A stretch of DNA of 64,000 bases from Neobacillus notoginsengisoli (GTDB lineage Bacteria; Bacillota; Bacilli; Bacillales; Cytobacillaceae), in contig NZ_QWEG01000002.1 of assembly GCF_003515685.1 (NCBI RefSeq), positions 248,001 through 312,000 on the forward strand, written 5' to 3'. A model generated the notes under the pieces. The model did no database searches. It was given only the letters and a program-made list of their open reading frames with translations, and was not told the origin of the DNA. Position numbers and translations under genes: made by a program. Each line of letters starts with the position of its first letter. Within the stretch, counting starts at the first letter, position 1. Below are positions 53,932-63,392 of the stretch, piece by piece.

Positions 53932-53962
53932 AGTATGCTTTCTTCAATTTGTCCGTACAAGT
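53932..53962 (-). promoter_or_regulatory. araD promoter overlapped by an AraR-like operator
   Basis: On the minus strand TTGTAC (53955-53960) and CATACT (53932-53937) are 17 bp apart. ATTTGTCCGTACAAGT at 53947-53962 matches the B. subtilis AraR operator consensus ATTTGTACGTACAAAT at 14 of 16 positions and covers the -35 box, so bound AraR should block the polymerase. Confidence 0.75.
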
Positions 53963-54017
53963 TAGGTCGAGCTTCCGCAATATTCAACTCAATGCCAGAT
54001 CTACCTATCATTCATCT

Positions 54018-54052
54018 GGAAAAAAGGAGGCAGTTCACTTTACCTCCTCTGT
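54018..54052 (-). terminator. Terminator of the transporter-kinase-aldolase-isomerase transcript
   Basis: On the minus strand AGGAGG pairs with CCTCCT around a 12-nt loop, followed by TTTTTT. It separates the lyxose-isomerase-like gene from the araD promoter. Confidence 0.75.
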
Positions 54053-54056
54053 GCTT

Positions 54057-55503
<1,447 letters not shown>

Positions 55504-55514
55504 GCTTACTCCTC

Positions 55515-56531
55515 CTATATATCAATCTCATTATTTTTTGGAAAGGACCTGTACATCGAAACAAGTTTTTCAAACCTTTGGACGCCTGATGTACTGTCCT
55601 CTTCCAGTAAAGAGGAGGCTGCCGCAGCAGTTCCGATTTTCATCGATTCGGCAATGGACAGTCCCTTATACGCCCCGTATAGTGTACCAGCGAGATAGGC
55701 ATCCCCTGCACCGACAGTCCCTTTGATTGCTGAGCTTTCCAGCTTTAGCGATGGGACGCTGTGGAATTCGGCGCCGTCATATCCGAAACTGCCTTCTGGA
55801 GTATGAATGACAACCCAATCCTTTACTCCAAGTCCCATTAATTTTGATAGAACACCGCTAATTTCATGGGTCTTTAGCATCCCGGAGCGATCCCTCAGGT
55901 CGACCCCGACAGTTTTGCCAGCTTCAATTTCGTTTATGATGCAATAATTCGTATATTTTAGGCTCGGCGGAACGATTTTCTGATAGCGGCTGCCTCTTTC
56001 ACTAACAATATCGATCGATGTCTTTAGCCCTTTTTCCTGGGCAGCCTTCAGCAGCCTGGCCATTTTCGTTCCGTATTCCCCGTCCTCCCGGTCAAGTCCA
56101 TCAAGCAATAAAATATACGCTATATGAAGAATGCTTGCGTTCAATTCATCGAGGTTAATCGTATTTTCATTAAATAAATGTGCATTCCCTTTGTAAGTAA
56201 AGAACGTTCTTGTATGGTCTGAAGCATCGTGGAAAACATCCGTAAAAGGGGTATCTCCGACAATTTTAAGCTGGCTTACATCAATATTTTGATAGCCTTT
56301 TAGACGTTTTTGCAAAAAGCTTCCTTTTTCGTCTTCACCGACTAGAGCAACCACTTCAATCGGCACTTCCGGATCGATTCTCGCAATGCTAATCCCACAA
56401 TTAGCCACCGCTCCCCCATGAGACAAGGAAACACTCTGGATTGGTGAGAGCTCGGATTTATCCGGAAAACTAGCAATCTTCTTTATTTCATCCACCGCAA
56501 TCGTTCCCGCAATAGCAATACCCTTTCTCAA
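55515..56531 (-). CDS. PfkB-family carbohydrate kinase
   Basis: The protein of about 338 residues is of the ribokinase/PfkB fold: N-terminal GTIAVDEI and GGAVANCGISIAR, and the C-terminal anion-hole motif TVGAGDAYLAG with its catalytic Asp. It would phosphorylate a sugar or sugar phosphate with ATP. The TTG at 56531 has GGGTGG five nucleotides upstream; a GTG at 56540 is an alternative. It lies between the permease and aldolase genes in one transcript. The substrate is not known. Confidence 0.88.
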   Translation of the reverse strand: MRKGIAIAGTIAVDEIKKIASFPDKSELSPIQSVSLSHGGAVANCGISIARIDPEVPIEVVALVGEDEKGSFLQKRLKGYQNIDVSQLKIVGDTPFTDVFHDASDHTRTFFTYKGNAHLFNENTINLDELNASILHIAYILLLDGLDREDGEYGTKMARLLKAAQEKGLKTSIDIVSERGSRYQKIVPPSLKYTNYCIINEIEAGKTVGVDLRDRSGMLKTHEISGVLSKLMGLGVKDWVVIHTPEGSFGYDGAEFHSVPSLKLESSAIKGTVGAGDAYLAGTLYGAYKGLSIAESMKIGTAAAASSLLEEDSTSGVQRFEKLVSMYRSFPKNNEIDI

Positions 56532-56569
56532 AATAACCACCCATTTCAGTAAAGGCTTTAGTAAATCGG

Positions 56570-57565
56570 TCAGGATTTCCTTCTCTTAATGACATCTGCA
56601 TAAACGGCTACAATAATCACAATCCCTTTAACGATGTATTGCCAAAAGGAGCTAACGCCCATTAAATTCAATCCGTTGCTCAGTACCCCAATAATTAGCG
56701 CGCCAATGACAGTACCACCAATCCGGCCGTATCCGCCAGTCATACTCGTTCCACCCAATACAACCGCCGCAATGGCATCGAGTTCCGCGCCTTCGCCGGA
56801 GGTTGGCTGACCGGAGAACATGCGGGATGCGAGGACAATCCCGGCGAACGCTGCCATCAGCCCACTGAAGGCATATGCAAAAAATGTGACTCTCTTAATA
56901 TTGATGCCGGAAAACTTGGCAGCTTCCGCATTCCCGCCCACTGCATACATATAACGGCCGAGCTTCGTTTTATTCATGATAAAATAACAAACGATCAACA
57001 AGATGATTAAATATAAGACAGGCATTGGCAAAACTCCGAATAGATAGCCAGAACCAATGAAGTTAAACGATTCTGACATGACCCTGATCGGCTTCCCATC
57101 CGAGATGACATATGCCGCACCCCTGGCAATATTCATTGTCGCCAGCGTGATAATAAAGGGCGGAATGATCGTTGTTGCGGCAACGTATCCATTAATGGAG
57201 CCAATCAATACTCCAACCATCAGCCCTACGAGGACCGCAACAATTACTGGCGCTCCAAAAAGGGCAATCAGGCTCGTTGTCACAACGCCGGTTACCGCCA
57301 TAATTGAGCCGACCGACAAATCAATCCCTGCGAGAATAATAATCATCGTCATAGCTAGTGCCAAATAAAGGTTCGTCGATGTCTGCCTTAATACATTCAG
57401 TAAGTTGTTGGAGGACAAGAAGTTGGGGTTAATGAAGGAAATAACCACACACAGAACGAAAAAGCCAATCAGTATCCCCATATTGTCCTGGATAAAATTT
57501 TTCGTTCCATATCCCAATTTCATGGGAAGGCTGCTTCTCCTAGATTCTATATTCACTTGTGCCAT
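56570..57565 (-). CDS. Sugar ABC transporter permease (RbsC/CUT2 type)
   Basis: The 331-residue polytopic membrane protein of the ribose/xylose permease family has about ten hydrophobic segments and the conserved stretch FSGINIKRVTFFAYAFSGLMAA. It works with the ATPase gene immediately upstream, whose stop is just before this ATG; GGGGGT is the ribosome site. This is a second, distinct CUT2 transporter in the window. Confidence 0.93.
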   Translation of the reverse strand: MAQVNIESRRSSLPMKLGYGTKNFIQDNMGILIGFFVLCVVISFINPNFLSSNNLLNVLRQTSTNLYLALAMTMIIILAGIDLSVGSIMAVTGVVTTSLIALFGAPVIVAVLVGLMVGVLIGSINGYVAATTIIPPFIITLATMNIARGAAYVISDGKPIRVMSESFNFIGSGYLFGVLPMPVLYLIILLIVCYFIMNKTKLGRYMYAVGGNAEAAKFSGINIKRVTFFAYAFSGLMAAFAGIVLASRMFSGQPTSGEGAELDAIAAVVLGGTSMTGGYGRIGGTVIGALIIGVLSNGLNLMGVSSFWQYIVKGIVIIVAVYADVIKRRKS

Positions 57566-57566
57566 C

Positions 57567-59057
57567 TTATTTACCCCCAGTAGCATATTGCATGATTGTT
57601 TCCTGATTAAACTGTTCCCTGTTCAATATCACCTGGATTTCACCATTACCCATAACGGCAATTCTATCGCTCATATTGATGACCTCAGGCAATTCTGATG
57701 ACACCATGATGATTGACACTCCCTCTTTAACCAGGTTGTTCATAATTGCATAGATTTCAGCCTTCGCACCAACATCCACTCCCCTTGTCGGTTCATCGAG
57801 TATGAGCACTTGCGGCTTTGTCGCAAGCCATCTTGAAATGAGGACCTTTTGTTGATTGCCGCCGCTCAGCGTCCCGACTAGCTGATTTTTGCTAGGAGTC
57901 TTGATTGATAGGCTCTTGATATAATTGTTCGCTTGCTGTTCTTCGTGATGATAATCGACACGCAACAGCTTCATAAAATCCTTTAAGACTTTAATCGTAA
58001 TATTATATTCAACAGACTTAATTAGGAATAAGCCCTCTTCTTTTCGGTTTTCTGTAACATACGCGATTCCATTTCGAATGGCATCATTCGGATTCTTAAT
58101 GGCTGTTTTTTTGCCATTCACATGGATTTCACCCTCGCTGAATGGATCAAGACCGAAAATACACTTCATCAGCTCTGAGCGTCCCGCACCGACTAAACCG
58201 GCAAAGCCTAGAATTTCGCCTTTATGTAGATCAAAGCTGATGTTTTCTAAGACTCCTTTACGAGTTAAATTCTTTACTTTCAAAACAACTTCATCCGTCG
58301 CGGAAAAATCCCTTACATAATAGTTATCCAATTCCCGGCCAACCATCATTGCAATCAATTTCTCATTAGTCGTTTCTACCGTCTTCACTGTCCCAATATA
58401 TGTTCCATCGCGCATGACCGTAATCCGGTCAGTAATCTCGAAAAGCTCGTTCATTCGGTGCGAAATATAAACAATGCCAACTCCCTTTTTCTTTAAGTTA
58501 CGAATGGTCTTGAACAGAAAATCGACTTCCTTGTCCGTCAATGAGGAAGTTGGCTCATCCATGATAATAATCCTCGAATGGAAGGAAACTGCTTTTATAA
58601 TCTCAATCATCTGCTGTTGGGCAACGGTAAGCTTATTGACTGATGTTTTTGCTGATAGACCGAGGTCGAAATCATTTAAGAATTTTTGGGCATTTTCATA
58701 CATCGTTTCTATGTCGACAAAGCCAAACTTGGTGAGCGGCTCTCGGCCTAAGTAAATATTCTCGGCAATTGATAAGTAGGGGACAAGGCTGATTTCCTGA
58801 TGTATGATACTGATTCCATATTTTTGCGCATCCTTCACATCGGAAATAGCCGCTTCCCCACCGTCGATAAAAATCTTCCCTTCATCAATGCTGTAGATTC
58901 CGCCCAGAATCTTCATAAGCGTTGATTTTCCCGCGCCATTCTCACCCAAGAGCGCGTGGACTTCTCCACTATATAGTTCAAATCTGACTCCCTTTAAAGC
59001 GTATACACCGGGGAATCGCTTACTTACATCTTTCATTTCCAACAGCGCACTACTCAT
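57567..59057 (-). CDS. Sugar ABC transporter ATPase with two ABC domains (RbsA type)
   Basis: The 496-residue protein has an intact first domain (GENGAGKST, DEPTSSLT) and a second domain with the degenerate Walker A GLVGAGRSE, LSGGNQQKV and DEPTRGVDVGA, as usual in RbsA/XylG/AraG proteins. It powers the adjacent permease. The ATG at 59057 follows GAGGTGG; the longer frame to 59141 runs into the intergenic stem-loop. Confidence 0.93.
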   Translation of the reverse strand: MSSALLEMKDVSKRFPGVYALKGVRFELYSGEVHALLGENGAGKSTLMKILGGIYSIDEGKIFIDGGEAAISDVKDAQKYGISIIHQEISLVPYLSIAENIYLGREPLTKFGFVDIETMYENAQKFLNDFDLGLSAKTSVNKLTVAQQQMIEIIKAVSFHSRIIIMDEPTSSLTDKEVDFLFKTIRNLKKKGVGIVYISHRMNELFEITDRITVMRDGTYIGTVKTVETTNEKLIAMMVGRELDNYYVRDFSATDEVVLKVKNLTRKGVLENISFDLHKGEILGFAGLVGAGRSELMKCIFGLDPFSEGEIHVNGKKTAIKNPNDAIRNGIAYVTENRKEEGLFLIKSVEYNITIKVLKDFMKLLRVDYHHEEQQANNYIKSLSIKTPSKNQLVGTLSGGNQQKVLISRWLATKPQVLILDEPTRGVDVGAKAEIYAIMNNLVKEGVSIIMVSSELPEVINMSDRIAVMGNGEIQVILNREQFNQETIMQYATGGK

Positions 59058-59074
59058 AATTGCCACCTCTTTTA

Positions 59075-59195
59075 AAATAAATGGGCGACTCAACAGAGCC
59101 TTCAGCCTGGCTTTACCGAAAGGATAGCCAAGATTTCTCACACTATCCTTTCAAAAGAAGGCTCCGATCAAACGTTGCAGTCACCCATTATTTTG
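59075..59195 (-). promoter_or_regulatory. Large three-tier stem-loop between binding-protein and ATPase genes
   Basis: AAAATAAATGGG (59075-59086) pairs with CCCATTATTTT (59185-59195), AGCCTTC pairs with GAAGGCT, and GAAAGGATAG pairs with CTATCCTTTC, nested in that order. Such intercistronic structures often protect the upstream binding-protein mRNA and partly terminate transcription, giving more binding protein than ATPase. Confidence 0.7.
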
Positions 59196-59217
59196 CTTGT
59201 TATAGCCACACTACTAT

Positions 59218-60177
59218 TTACTGCCAGCCATCTACTCCATACTCATCAACGTTGTCTTTGTTGATCAGGAATGTCTCAACTGGAACTCTTTTTTCAAATT
59301 TCTCTTTGTTAAGGATCTTGTAAGCTACCTCAACAGATTGCTCACCAATCGAGATAGGGGATTGAGCACCTGTTCCTACTAATGGGCCACCTTCCTTAAT
59401 CGCAGCCTTCGCATCAGGGGATCCGTCTACACCATAGATAGAAATTGCAGTTTTATTAGCCGCCTTTGCAGCTGCAAGCGCTCCAAGAGCAGTCGGGTCG
59501 TTCCCACCCATAATCGCGATAATGTCAGGATGCGCCTGAAGAATGTCTTCTGTAATGCCAAGTGCCGTTTCAAGGTCGCCTTTCGCATCCTGCTGGGCAA
59601 CGATATCAAAGCCTTTTCCTTCAATCGCTTCCATAAAACCAGCCATTCTGTCGTTAATCGAATTCATTGTAGGGCTATCAAGAACAGCAATCTTTCCGCC
59701 ATCTGGATACCTTTTGACTAGGTCTTCACCCGCAACACGGCCGGCATTCTTGTTATCAGAGCCAACGTACGCTGTCACATTATCGAAATCCTTAACTTCA
59801 GTGTCGTAGTTAATGATAGGAATATTGGCTTCCTTTAGCATGACCAAGGCAGGCCGGATTCCTTCCCAATCCACCGGGTTCAGGAAAATCGCATCAATGT
59901 TCTGTGAAATCAAGTCTTCGATCTGGTTGATTTGCAGTTCAACATCCATTGCTGGGTTCATTGTTATCAGCTTATCGCCATTCGCTTCAACTTTTTCACG
60001 GATCGACTTTTCAAGCGCCTGGAAGAACGGGTTGTTCTGAGTCATGGACGTATAACCGAAAACAAGCTTATCCTTTTTTCCTTTACCGCCGGAACTGCCA
60101 CTCGATTTTTCACTGTTACAAGCGACCAGAGCCAAAGCTAACATCGCAACCAATAAAATTGATAAAAACTTCCTCAT
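59218..60177 (-). CDS. Sugar-binding lipoprotein of the AraR-linked ABC transporter
   Basis: The 319-residue RbsB-like binding protein has a lipoprotein signal and lipobox (LALVAC, Cys about residue 20), a GSSGGKG linker and the ribose-type core (FGYTSMTQNNPFFQALE; AIFLNPVDWEGI; IAIMGGNDPTALGALAA; YGVDGSPDA). It delivers a pentose or related sugar to the permease. AAGGGGG lies before the ATG. First gene of its operon; two AraR-like operators and a cre-like site lie upstream. Confidence 0.93.
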   Translation of the reverse strand: MRKFLSILLVAMLALALVACNSEKSSGSSGGKGKKDKLVFGYTSMTQNNPFFQALEKSIREKVEANGDKLITMNPAMDVELQINQIEDLISQNIDAIFLNPVDWEGIRPALVMLKEANIPIINYDTEVKDFDNVTAYVGSDNKNAGRVAGEDLVKRYPDGGKIAVLDSPTMNSINDRMAGFMEAIEGKGFDIVAQQDAKGDLETALGITEDILQAHPDIIAIMGGNDPTALGALAAAKAANKTAISIYGVDGSPDAKAAIKEGGPLVGTGAQSPISIGEQSVEVAYKILNKEKFEKRVPVETFLINKDNVDEYGVDGWQ

Positions 60178-60257
60178 TGATTTAAAGCCCCCTTAAATCT
60201 AATAGTTTTATATTGAAGCCGCCTACAAGCAGCCTAATACCAAGAAATAAAACGCCA

Positions 60258-60272
60258 ATTAAGCGTTTTCAA
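60258..60272 (-). promoter_or_regulatory. Candidate CcpA (cre) site upstream of the sugar-binding protein gene
   Basis: On the minus strand TTGAAAACGCTTAAT fits WTGNAANCGNWNNCW at 14 of 15 positions. It overlaps an AAAACGC/GCGTTTT hairpin in the predicted leader, about 45-60 bp downstream of the promoter, where a bound CcpA would act as a roadblock. Confidence 0.55.
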
Positions 60273-60315
60273 TTCTAAACAAATAACTATGTATGCCCTT
60301 ACATGCCTTATCTAG

Positions 60316-60344
60316 ATTATATACATGTACGTATAAGTTTACAA
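60316..60344 (-). promoter_or_regulatory. Sigma-A promoter with an AraR-like operator in its spacer
   Basis: TTGTAA (60339-60344) and TATAAT (60316-60321) are separated by 17 bp, and that spacer (60323-60338) reads ACTTATACGTACATGT, 12 of 16 matches to the AraR operator consensus. Repressor binding here would exclude RNA polymerase. Confidence 0.75.
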
Positions 60345-60480
60345 GTAGTTTTTAGAAAATTCATAATCAATTGCGTGAATTACAGTATTTTTGGTGATTT
60401 GTATGGGTAACTTTGAAAAGTTATTAATATTTATTAGATAGTAGTTGGGATAGCCAATAAGTTATTCTTACAAAATACCC

Positions 60481-60496
60481 ACTTGTACGTTCAAAT
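60481..60496. promoter_or_regulatory. Second AraR-like operator upstream of the transporter operon
   Basis: ACTTGTACGTTCAAAT matches the AraR consensus at 14 of 16 positions. It lies 158 bp, about 15 helical turns, from the promoter-spacer site, a distance suited to cooperative looping. Confidence 0.7.
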
Positions 60497-60541
60497 AAAA
60501 AATCACTGGATTTAATTACAGAGCAACTCCGGGCGCACATA

Positions 60542-60570
60542 TAAAAGAAGCAGGATCGCTCCTGCTTCTA
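60542..60570 (-). terminator. Terminator of the creatininase-family gene
   Basis: On the minus strand AGAAGCAGGA pairs with TCCTGCTTCT around GCGA, followed by TTTTAT. It lies beyond the REP unit that ends the gene. Confidence 0.75.
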
Positions 60571-60631
60571 ACGGTTTATGAATGAGGCACCGAAACCCCT
60601 AAATTAATTGTGAAAATTTCCCAGGTTTTCC

Positions 60632-60663
60632 AATGAAGCATTAGAACCGTCCCCTGCCTCACA
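60632..60663 (-). repeat. REP half-unit at the end of the creatininase-family gene
   Basis: ATGAAGCATTAGAACCGTCC followed by CCTGCCTCAC. Its end supplies the TGA stop. A very degenerate forward half (ATGAGGCACCGAAACCCC) is seen near 60582-60599. Confidence 0.88.
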
Positions 60664-61468
60664 ATGGGATTTCTCTTTTTCTGATGGTCACTTCGACTTC
60701 TTCTTCGCAGTATCTTACGAATTCGATTAGGTTTTTCATTAGTTCGCGGTGGTAGGTTTTTCCGTTTTCGGCGGTGGAGACGGTTGGGTCGCCTACGACT
60801 CCGATGTTTTTTGAGCCTTCTCTATATCCTGCTACGTCGCTTGGGACGAAGATGGTATCTCCTTCGACGAACGGGTCGTGCTGCAAGAATGGATGTTTTA
60901 GATGGATGTTCCTGACTGCTTTGTCCATTTCGAGCAGCTCTGGCATGAGGTGGAGCATATGGGATGTTTCCATCTCGTCCGCGTGTCCGGCGCCGCCTGG
61001 CTCTGATTTTTTGATTTCCCCGCCGATCTTTTTTGCAATATAGAACGGATCGGCGATCGCCAAGAACGCGCCTGTTTCATTCCGCAGCTTTGTAATTGCA
61101 ATTTTCAATGGCGGGAGATTGGCTTCCCGGTGCCCGTTGATAATGATGATTTTTTCAAAACCGTGATAGATTAGGCTTTTGCAAATATCATACATGAGAC
61201 TGATGAGCGTCTCCGGCCTCAACGTAATCGTCCCCGGGAACGCCATATGATGCGGCGCCCAGCCGACCCAATTCGGCGGCGCTACTAGCGTATCCGTTTG
61301 CTGGCCTAGGTCCTCAGCCACTTTATTCGCCACAAATGAATCTGTCCCGAGCGGTAAATGCTTTGCGTGCTGCTCAACACTACCGACCGGCACAATGATC
61401 GTCTTCTTCTTTTGCAAATAGCGTTCGACATCTTCCCATTTATTTTCCTGTAGCCACACACTTTTCAT
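60659..61468 (-). CDS. Creatininase-family amidohydrolase
   Basis: The 269-residue protein of the creatininase/mycofactocin-protease-like family has the metal-binding segments VGSVEQHAKHLPLGTDS (Glu, His, Asp), NGHREANL, and HADEMETSHMLHL. Members hydrolyse cyclic amides or related amide bonds; the substrate cannot be told from sequence. The ATG at 61468 follows GAAAGGAAG. An APC permease and an IclR regulator upstream on the same strand suggest a small import-and-hydrolysis unit. Confidence 0.85.
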   Translation of the reverse strand: MKSVWLQENKWEDVERYLQKKKTIIVPVGSVEQHAKHLPLGTDSFVANKVAEDLGQQTDTLVAPPNWVGWAPHHMAFPGTITLRPETLISLMYDICKSLIYHGFEKIIIINGHREANLPPLKIAITKLRNETGAFLAIADPFYIAKKIGGEIKKSEPGGAGHADEMETSHMLHLMPELLEMDKAVRNIHLKHPFLQHDPFVEGDTIFVPSDVAGYREGSKNIGVVGDPTVSTAENGKTYHRELMKNLIEFVRYCEEEVEVTIRKREIPL

Positions 61469-61647
61469 GAAATAACTTCCTTTCACATTGGATTCGCCAG
61501 CACAACAAATTTTACGTAGTGACATCTTTTACAGCACTGCGTTTTTGCAAAGGGAAAGCTTCTCGGAATTCACGATTCAAGTTTCCACTCGGCAAAACGA
61601 CTTCCGAACGGCTTTCCCCGTCTGAAAACCAATTTTCTTCTATATTA

Positions 61648-63048
61648 TTACTCTACCAACTTCTCCATCGCTTCCTCATCGAGATAATCCCAGCGGGTTC
61701 TTGAATACAGGAAATAAAACGCGGTGATCAACACGAGCCACGAAATCCCGATGATCAATGGAATCGTGTCAATATACGTCAGAATCCAGAACGACGCAAT
61801 TGCTGCGAAAATCGCCAGCACCGGGATGTTATTCACGTTCAACGGATAGCGGAATTGCGCTTTGATGTGCGGCTGCTTAATCCTGACGGCAATGACCGCG
61901 ATATTCATGATGGCCATCATCAGCCAGTTTGAGAACACGGCAGCGCCGACCGCAATTGAAATCGCCTTCCCGTACCCCATTGTGCTCATCAGCGTTGCTC
62001 CAAGTGCAATCACACCCGTGAAAAGCGTCGCGTACACGGGTACTTGAGTTTTCGCACTGACCTGTCCCAAAACCTGCGGGACCGCTTTTTCCCTCGCCGC
62101 GGCAAACAGCATCCTCGACGAACCGAGCAAGCAGCCGACAGTCGAAGTACCGGTTGCCGTCAAAGCGGCAATCGCGATCAGCACGGCGCCAACTCCAGGC
62201 AGTACCGTTTCAACCGCCAGTGACAACGGAGCAGTCGAAGTAGCCAGCAAAGCCGGGTCTGCTGCCGACACAACTCCAAAACCAGTCAGGCAATACAAGA
62301 TAACGACTGTCACCAACGCCGAAATCTGTGCCAGCGGCAGGTTCCGCCTCGGGTTCTTCGCCTCTTCCCCCAATGTGAGAACAGCCTCAACTTGCATCTG
62401 GCCAAACGCAATCAGCGCAGTCGCAGCAAAGACGCCTGTCCAGCCATTTGGCAAAAACTCCGCAATTTTGAAAGGGCCGGTCGGATTATGGAAAATTGTA
62501 ATAATGGCAATTGCAAACAAAGACACGACCTGAATAATTGAGAAAAACGTATTAATTTTGCCAGTCGCTTTAATCCCCATCAATAGCAGCCCGGTAATCG
62601 CAATCGAAATCGCCGGTGCGACAACGGTTGTTGGCAGCGACGGGAAAATATAATTGAAATAGCCAGCAAAACCTAAGTTGACGGCGCCCGCCGCAAATGC
62701 GAACGACAGGAAATACAAACCCGAGCACCAGAGCGCCATCAGCTTGCCCAAGTCTTTATGGATTGGTGTAAAAGCGAACTTCGAATAAGCGTACGAAGCA
62801 CCCTCATACGGCCAAATCGACGCAAGTTCCGCATAGCTCATGCATGACAAAATCGCAATCGCCCCGGCAATCAGAAACGCGACGAACAACGCCGGACCCG
62901 CCTGGGCAACCGCCGGGCCAATGACCGTGAAAATTCCTCCCCCAATCAGCGCCCCGACCCCGACACTCCATAAATCAACAAACCCCAACCCTCTGTTCAG
63001 CTTCCCATGTCCCGAAACAGAAACCGGAACAGATACCTCTGACTTCAT
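61648..63048 (-). CDS. APC-superfamily amino acid permease
   Basis: The 466-residue protein has about 12 hydrophobic segments. The N-terminal GVGALIGGGIFTVIG motif is the unwound helix-1 substrate site of the amino acid-polyamine-organocation family, and SYAELASIWPYEGASYAY is the usual helix-3 region. It likely imports an amino acid or amide-like compound by proton or sodium symport. GGGGG and AGGAG precede the ATG. It lies 179 bp upstream of the creatininase-family gene, likely co-regulated. Confidence 0.9.
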   Translation of the reverse strand: MKSEVSVPVSVSGHGKLNRGLGFVDLWSVGVGALIGGGIFTVIGPAVAQAGPALFVAFLIAGAIAILSCMSYAELASIWPYEGASYAYSKFAFTPIHKDLGKLMALWCSGLYFLSFAFAAGAVNLGFAGYFNYIFPSLPTTVVAPAISIAITGLLLMGIKATGKINTFFSIIQVVSLFAIAIITIFHNPTGPFKIAEFLPNGWTGVFAATALIAFGQMQVEAVLTLGEEAKNPRRNLPLAQISALVTVVILYCLTGFGVVSAADPALLATSTAPLSLAVETVLPGVGAVLIAIAALTATGTSTVGCLLGSSRMLFAAAREKAVPQVLGQVSAKTQVPVYATLFTGVIALGATLMSTMGYGKAISIAVGAAVFSNWLMMAIMNIAVIAVRIKQPHIKAQFRYPLNVNNIPVLAIFAAIASFWILTYIDTIPLIIGISWLVLITAFYFLYSRTRWDYLDEEAMEKLVE

Positions 63049-63359
63049 CTCCTAACCCCCTATTTCATTATTTGAAATATAAATTTCATTTTTGCAAAAT
63101 TGCATTCTCTATATATTAGCCGTCAAATCCGAAAATCCTTCTTTATTCGACGAAATATTTTAAAAATTCATTTTATAGTGAAAAAACTAGTTTTCTAGTG
63201 CCTTCAACTAGAGATGTTTTCATTTTAATAAATAGTTTAGGCGTGTGAGTGAGTGAGCATTGCTATCAATGTGCTAGCTTTATCCAGAAACTTTGTGGCG
63301 ATATCCGGAATTCCCCACCCATTCAGAAACCAACAACCATATCCATCAAATCAAAACCA
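63049..63359. other. Gene-free interval upstream of the APC permease
   Basis: The interval contains an ATTTCA-AATAT-rich dyad (TTTCATTATTTGAAATATAAATTTC, 63062-63090 region) that could be an operator for the nearby IclR regulator, and a CTAGTTTTCTAG palindrome at 63188-63199. No gene was seen. Confidence 0.4.
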
Positions 63360-63392
63360 AAACAAAAAACACTCCCCGAAAGAAGTGTTTCA
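63360..63392 (-). terminator. Terminator of the IclR-family gene
   Basis: On the minus strand AAACACT and AGTGTTT pair around a short loop followed by TTTTTTG; the stem touches the stop codon. Confidence 0.7.
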
